Below are positions 60,716 through 64,000 of a stretch of 64,000 nt of DNA, in pieces. Location of the stretch: the NCBI RefSeq assembly GCF_014651675.1, contig NZ_BMXI01000008.1, positions 1-64,000 on the forward strand, written 5' to 3'. Made by a program: the position numbers and the translations under genes. The notes beneath the pieces are model-generated. The model saw nothing but the letters and a program-made list of their open reading frames with translations. It did not search any database and had not been told where the DNA came from. Each line of letters begins with the position of its first letter. Within the stretch, counting starts at the first letter, position 1. This stretch comes from Roseibacillus persicicus (lineage in GTDB: Bacteria > Verrucomicrobiota > Verrucomicrobiia > Verrucomicrobiales > Akkermansiaceae).

Positions 60716-62614
60716 CTAACCATTCGGCAAAATCTCCTCAAGCAGCATTTCGATATTGGCTTCCGCCAATTCGGAGTCGGGATAGATGGCTTGGGCCTCC
60801 AAGTAATGGGCCAGGGCAGAGGCGAGTTGAGGCTCGCGACGATTCTTAAGCTTCTCGGCATTGTCGATGGCTTTGGTGAAATCTGCCACGCGCGGAGCGA
60901 GCAACTCAATCTCCCGGCCCAGCTTGGGATCATCCGGGAACTCCTCGCGAATGCGCGCCAGCTGCTCATAGGCCGCATAGTCGGCACCTCGCTTGGAAAA
61001 CTCGGAAGCCTGCATAATGGCTCCTTCAATCTTGCGCAGATTGCTCGTAATTTGCTTGAGAGCCGCCGTCCGCTCCTCATCCCCGCGCACCGCCAGAATG
61101 AACTCACCCTCCTCGGCGCGCTTGGCTATCTCCCGATAATTGCTCTCAGACAAAAGGCGATCGAAGTCATTCCGAGAAGTCACCAGCTCGGAGCTACTCC
61201 CGACCATGTTTTTAAATTCTTCTAATTTGGGATTGGTGGGCCAGATGGAGGCAGCTTGCTTAATGGACTCGGCGGCCTTGTCCGATTGCTTGGCCAACAA
61301 GCTCGCTTTAGCCTCCTCGATAGCGAGATCGGAGGCGAGGGTGTAGCCCGCGACTGCTCCTTCAGCTTTGGCAGCTGGAAAGTCCTTTGCTGCTGCCTTG
61401 AGCGATGTGATGAGTTCTTGGGCCCGTCCATAATCACGCGCTTGCATCGCTCCATAGAGGAGGTTCAGGTCGGTGATGTAACCCTGCACCTGCCTCTTTT
61501 TCTCACGCGGTAACGTCGCCACGGGGGTCAAATACTCACCCAAAGCGAAAGCCTCCATCAAACGCTGTGAGGCATTGTGAATTTCGCCACGCTCCAGAAG
61601 AAACTCGAAGGCACTGATCGCTTTTTCCGAATCCCGAATGGCTTCGGAGGCCAAGGAATCCAGCGTCGCAATCGTGGGCGTGGCACCAAGGGATTCCGAG
61701 AAGAGCTTGGAGACATCGGAATCTTCCTCAATGCGCAGCGTGCGGTCACCATCTCGCCAAATCTGATTGTAGAAGCGGGAAGCCATCAGCACATGCTGGA
61801 AGCGTCGTTGCAGAAACCACTGGGCCATGGTGACCTGGTATTGAGTCTTCGACTGCACAACCCCCATCTCGGTGCGGACCACGTTGGCCTTTTTCAAAAC
61901 TTCAATTTCAGCCAGGCGGCGCAAATGTTCTTGATAGCGCAGGGACTGCTCGCCGACACCGGGAGAAAGCGTTTCCTCGACACGACCTTCGCTGGTCTCG
62001 GTCACTTTCTTTTCCTGCCCCAAGCGGTTGGCGCGTTCGTTGCGTGCCATCTCGTCCGCCTTGCGGGCAACATTGGCGCGCTCCTCGTCCATTTTCTCAT
62101 TGATCATGCGCAGGTTGCTACCGTCTTTCTTCGCCAACATCGCGGTGTAGACGGCCTCGGCCAAAGTCGAAGAAAGTCGTGCGTCGCCCGGATAGGTAGC
62201 GGCTTCGGGCAACAGCTTGAAGGCCTCGGCCAAGTTCGGACCCGACCCACGCTGACCAGTCAAACTCGCCAAGCGTTGCGGAGAAAGTAGGTCGAGAATC
62301 TCATCGATATTCTCGCGATATTCCCTTGCGGCTTCGCCATCCTCGGCGGGTTCGTTCAGATACTTTTCAAAGCGCGCCTTGATCACCCGGCTATCACCCA
62401 ACGGGATCGTCACGCCTGCGACGGTCACCGTCTCTGCCGAAGGATCGAGCAAAGGAACCTCCTGCCCAAATGGGGATTGGCTTTGATTCTGATTGTTGTT
62501 GGATGCTGGGGCAGAATCCGTGGGAACCGCTGGAGCTGGCTGGGGCTTGGGTGGCGTATAGACCTGAGCCCCGAGAGGCAAAGCAAGGGCGGCAAAAAGA
62601 CCGGAAAATTTCAT
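60716..62614 (-). CDS. Large exported helical protein of unknown function
   Basis: The 632-residue protein has a signal peptide (FSGLFAALALPLGAQ), a proline-, alanine- and asparagine-rich linker (KPQPAPAVPTDSAPASNNN), then a long helical region with heptad-like patterns (RANVARKADEMARNERAN, QEHLRRLAEIEVLKKAN). TPR-like helices lie in the C-terminal third (ASLLAKQSDKAAESIKQAASIWPTNPK). No family was recognised. It is probably a periplasmic scaffold. The papain-like protein gene lies directly upstream on the same strand, so the two may be co-transcribed. Confidence 0.65.
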   Translation of the reverse strand: MKFSGLFAALALPLGAQVYTPPKPQPAPAVPTDSAPASNNNQNQSQSPFGQEVPLLDPSAETVTVAGVTIPLGDSRVIKARFEKYLNEPAEDGEAAREYRENIDEILDLLSPQRLASLTGQRGSGPNLAEAFKLLPEAATYPGDARLSSTLAEAVYTAMLAKKDGSNLRMINEKMDEERANVARKADEMARNERANRLGQEKKVTETSEGRVEETLSPGVGEQSLRYQEHLRRLAEIEVLKKANVVRTEMGVVQSKTQYQVTMAQWFLQRRFQHVLMASRFYNQIWRDGDRTLRIEEDSDVSKLFSESLGATPTIATLDSLASEAIRDSEKAISAFEFLLERGEIHNASQRLMEAFALGEYLTPVATLPREKKRQVQGYITDLNLLYGAMQARDYGRAQELITSLKAAAKDFPAAKAEGAVAGYTLASDLAIEEAKASLLAKQSDKAAESIKQAASIWPTNPKLEEFKNMVGSSSELVTSRNDFDRLLSESNYREIAKRAEEGEFILAVRGDEERTAALKQITSNLRKIEGAIMQASEFSKRGADYAAYEQLARIREEFPDDPKLGREIELLAPRVADFTKAIDNAEKLKNRREPQLASALAHYLEAQAIYPDSELAEANIEMLLEEILPNG

Positions 62615-62670
62615 CTTCCTGAAAGCTAACGCCTCCTCTCTCGCATCGCCAGTCTGAAAATAACCGACCT

Positions 62671-63531
62671 CTAGGTCCGAGTTTCCCAATCGACAGCAGT
62701 AAGCCAATTCCGCAAAACCTCCCGATTCCCAGTCAAGTTGCCAGTCACCCGATAATTGGAGGCCTGCAACACCTTTGCTTGTTCCTGAGCCTCATCAACT
62801 ACAGCCCACGGCCTGGCACCCGACGAATGGATGAAGCGAACCGTCCCGTCCTTACTCACGACCAGAAAGGCGACGTGATTGTCCAAACCCACAATCCGCA
62901 CTCCCGCCCCGCGGGAAACCACTTCTTCCAGAAAATCCTGATAGGGAGTGGAGACCCGAATGTGCATCTCACTCCGAGGGAGAAAGGTCGCGATGATATT
63001 CTGAGAAGCCTGCTGAGCGAGACGAAAGCGCTCCACCCGGAAACCCGCATCCCGCAAAACCGTCGAGACAAAGTAGCCGCAGGCGATCGTCCCCTCACCC
63101 GGAGTTTCGGAAGTTCCATTGAAGTCCCACGGAGTCCCCAACCAGCATTGCATCAAGGCCGGCATCACACCTTCTAACAGCACCCGGGCTTCGTCTTCTA
63201 TCTTGCGGCGTTCCTCCTCATCTCCGGCAGCCGAATAGCGACTGGCCAGCCCCGCCCGTTGCTCCGCAAGCTCGGCAATCATTAGCCGATACTTCGCCGG
63301 GTCCGGCTCGGGAGACGGAGGCACACGTTCGACGAAGGGAAGCGGAATCCGTCCTTCCGGTAACTTGTCCCAGAGCAACCAAACTCCCCATGGAAGGAGA
63401 AAAAGGACCACAAAGAGGATGAAAGGTCGCGAATTCAAAATCTCGCCAACCCTACCCTCAACTTCAGGCAGGGTCCACCGGACTTGTCCAAACACGGCAA
63501 AATCTTGAAGAACAGTGGTCCGAATCGCCAT
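62671..63531 (-). CDS. Membrane-anchored cysteine-peptidase-like protein
   Basis: The 286-residue protein has one membrane segment (ILFVVLFLLPWGVWLLW at about 38-54) and a C-terminal domain of about 200 residues. Its key elements are WDFNGTSETPG then GTIACGYFVSTVL with a candidate nucleophile cysteine and GLDNHVAFLVV with a candidate histidine, the order of NlpC/P60 and papain-like folds. Members often cut peptidoglycan. The match is remote and inferred from motif order. Start could also be at 63546 (TTG). It lies upstream of the helical protein gene and faces a sulfatase gene. Confidence 0.6.
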   Translation of the reverse strand: MAIRTTVLQDFAVFGQVRWTLPEVEGRVGEILNSRPFILFVVLFLLPWGVWLLWDKLPEGRIPLPFVERVPPSPEPDPAKYRLMIAELAEQRAGLASRYSAAGDEEERRKIEDEARVLLEGVMPALMQCWLGTPWDFNGTSETPGEGTIACGYFVSTVLRDAGFRVERFRLAQQASQNIIATFLPRSEMHIRVSTPYQDFLEEVVSRGAGVRIVGLDNHVAFLVVSKDGTVRFIHSSGARPWAVVDEAQEQAKVLQASNYRVTGNLTGNREVLRNWLTAVDWETRT

Positions 63532-63709
63532 TTTATAGAGCCCCAAGCTGGCGAGGGGGGAGAGGAATTTTCCTCCAGAAGCAGCCGCAGTGGAGCCTCA
63601 TTTCTCTTAATCCGGCTCTTTGAAAAACACTCCCCGCGACCCTCTCCTCCATTTCGCGCAAAATCCGGAACGCTTGTAATCTGGCGCAAATTTGTTCCGT
63701 TTCTTCCAC

Positions 63710-64000
63710 ATGAAATCCCTTTTCCTCCTCTTGGGGCTCGCGGTGACTTTGCCCGCCAAGCCCAACATTCTTTTCATCTTTGCCGATGACCAGGCTCACA
63801 GCTCCATTGCCGCTTTGGGGAATGAGGAAATTAAGACCCCCAACCTCGACCAACTCGTCCAGCAGGGCACGAGCTTCACCAACGCCTACAATATGGGTGC
63901 CTGGAATGGAGCCGTCTGCATCGCCTCGCGAACCATGATCCTGAGCGGGCGCTCCCTTTGGCACGCCGAAGCGCTGGACAACCCGGAAGGAGCCAAAAAT
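63710..64000 (+). CDS. Secreted sulfatase, partial at the window edge
   Basis: Only the first 97 codons are visible. There is a short signal peptide ([13 protein letters not shown]), the metal-binding [10 protein letters not shown] with Asp26 and Asp27, [12 protein letters not shown], and the maturation motif C-I-A-S-R with Cys70 (C-x-A-x-R), whose cysteine becomes formylglycine. This differs from the CAPSR of the sulfatase at 48082. It belongs to the broad type I sulfatase family. The rest lies beyond the window. Confidence 0.9.
   Translation, partial: MKSLFLLLGLAVTLPAKPNILFIFADDQAHSSIAALGNEEIKTPNLDQLVQQGTSFTNAYNMGAWNGAVCIASRTMILSGRSLWHAEALDNPEGAKN

Noticed and set aside
63533-63964. Minus-strand open frame opposite the second sulfatase gene
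   Set aside because: The plus-strand frame has a signal peptide, the metal-binding motif and C-x-A-x-R; the minus frame has none.

Overview
The window reads as a chromosomal segment of a member of the Verrucomicrobiota, most likely the Verrucomicrobiales. Evidence from protein content: a three-gene prepilin-like set of the Verru_Chthon cassette type, an autotransporter-associated beta-strand repeat protein, an SHD1 plus leucine-rich-repeat protein, a Pirellula/Verrucomicrobium-type haem-binding dehydrogenase, the ECF sigma / FecR / DUF1549-DUF1553 / DUF1501 set, DUF1080 and two sulfatases. The assignment is inferred; no ribosomal RNA or tRNA gene was seen.

Layout. 1-523: a 5'-truncated succinyl-CoA ligase alpha gene ending at a terminator. 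812-7616 (minus strand): a type I restriction-modification locus, hsdR (one frameshift) - hsdS - AAA/DUF4143 ATPase - hsdM; the ATPase is preceded by two matching palindromes. 7826-14191: small membrane protein, cyanophycinase-like peptidase, MpaB-like protein, SHD1-LRR protein with a translationally coupled membrane protein, YheT-like hydrolase. 14384-18484: S-adenosylmethionine cycle locus, with metK and ahcY on the minus strand separated by an S23/four-helix-bundle gene flanked by inverted repeats, and a divergent ArsR-methyltransferase regulator with a 24-bp palindrome in the shared control region. 18516-26000: Dabb protein, peroxiredoxin, ApbE, small lipoproteins, autotransporter-like protein, rhomboid. 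25999-29523: galE and the prepilin-like D-B-C set. 29734-36203: HtrA protease, Ffh, a trypsin-like lipoprotein, DUF5069, DUF1080 and a small helical protein. 36204-48030: UDP-glucuronate decarboxylase-like enzyme, a protein with a degenerate Lon-like domain, thioesterase, haem-binding dehydrogenase, the ispG-clpS-DUF2017 operon, TraB-like protein, double retropepsin lipoprotein, HAD phosphatase. 48082-52071: sulfatase, HPr, rpmH, rnpA, prenyl synthase, S4 protein. 52079-57650: the sigma/FecR/PSCyt/DUF1501 operon. 57753-64000: ATP-grasp protein, secreted proteins, dienelactone hydrolase, a cysteine-peptidase-like membrane protein and the start of a second sulfatase.

How it fits together. Most of the window is core chromosome: SAM recycling, isoprenoid synthesis (ispG, ispA-type), protein targeting (Ffh), tRNA processing (rnpA), proteolysis (ClpS, HtrA) and nucleotide-sugar synthesis (galE, UXS-type). 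The secreted hydrolases, haem proteins and sulfatases suggest polysaccharide degradation outside the cytoplasm. The clearest accessory material is the restriction-modification locus. No CRISPR array, transposase, integrase or prophage gene was recognised. The most informative oddities are the paired palindromes at 3997-4050, the hsdR frameshift at 5997-6000, the regulator palindrome at 17514-17537, the inverted repeats around the S23 gene, the terminator-like hairpin inside a lipoprotein signal sequence at 20829-20850, and a 30-bp near-duplicate that links an apparent gene remnant at 10521 to the intact gene at 12798.
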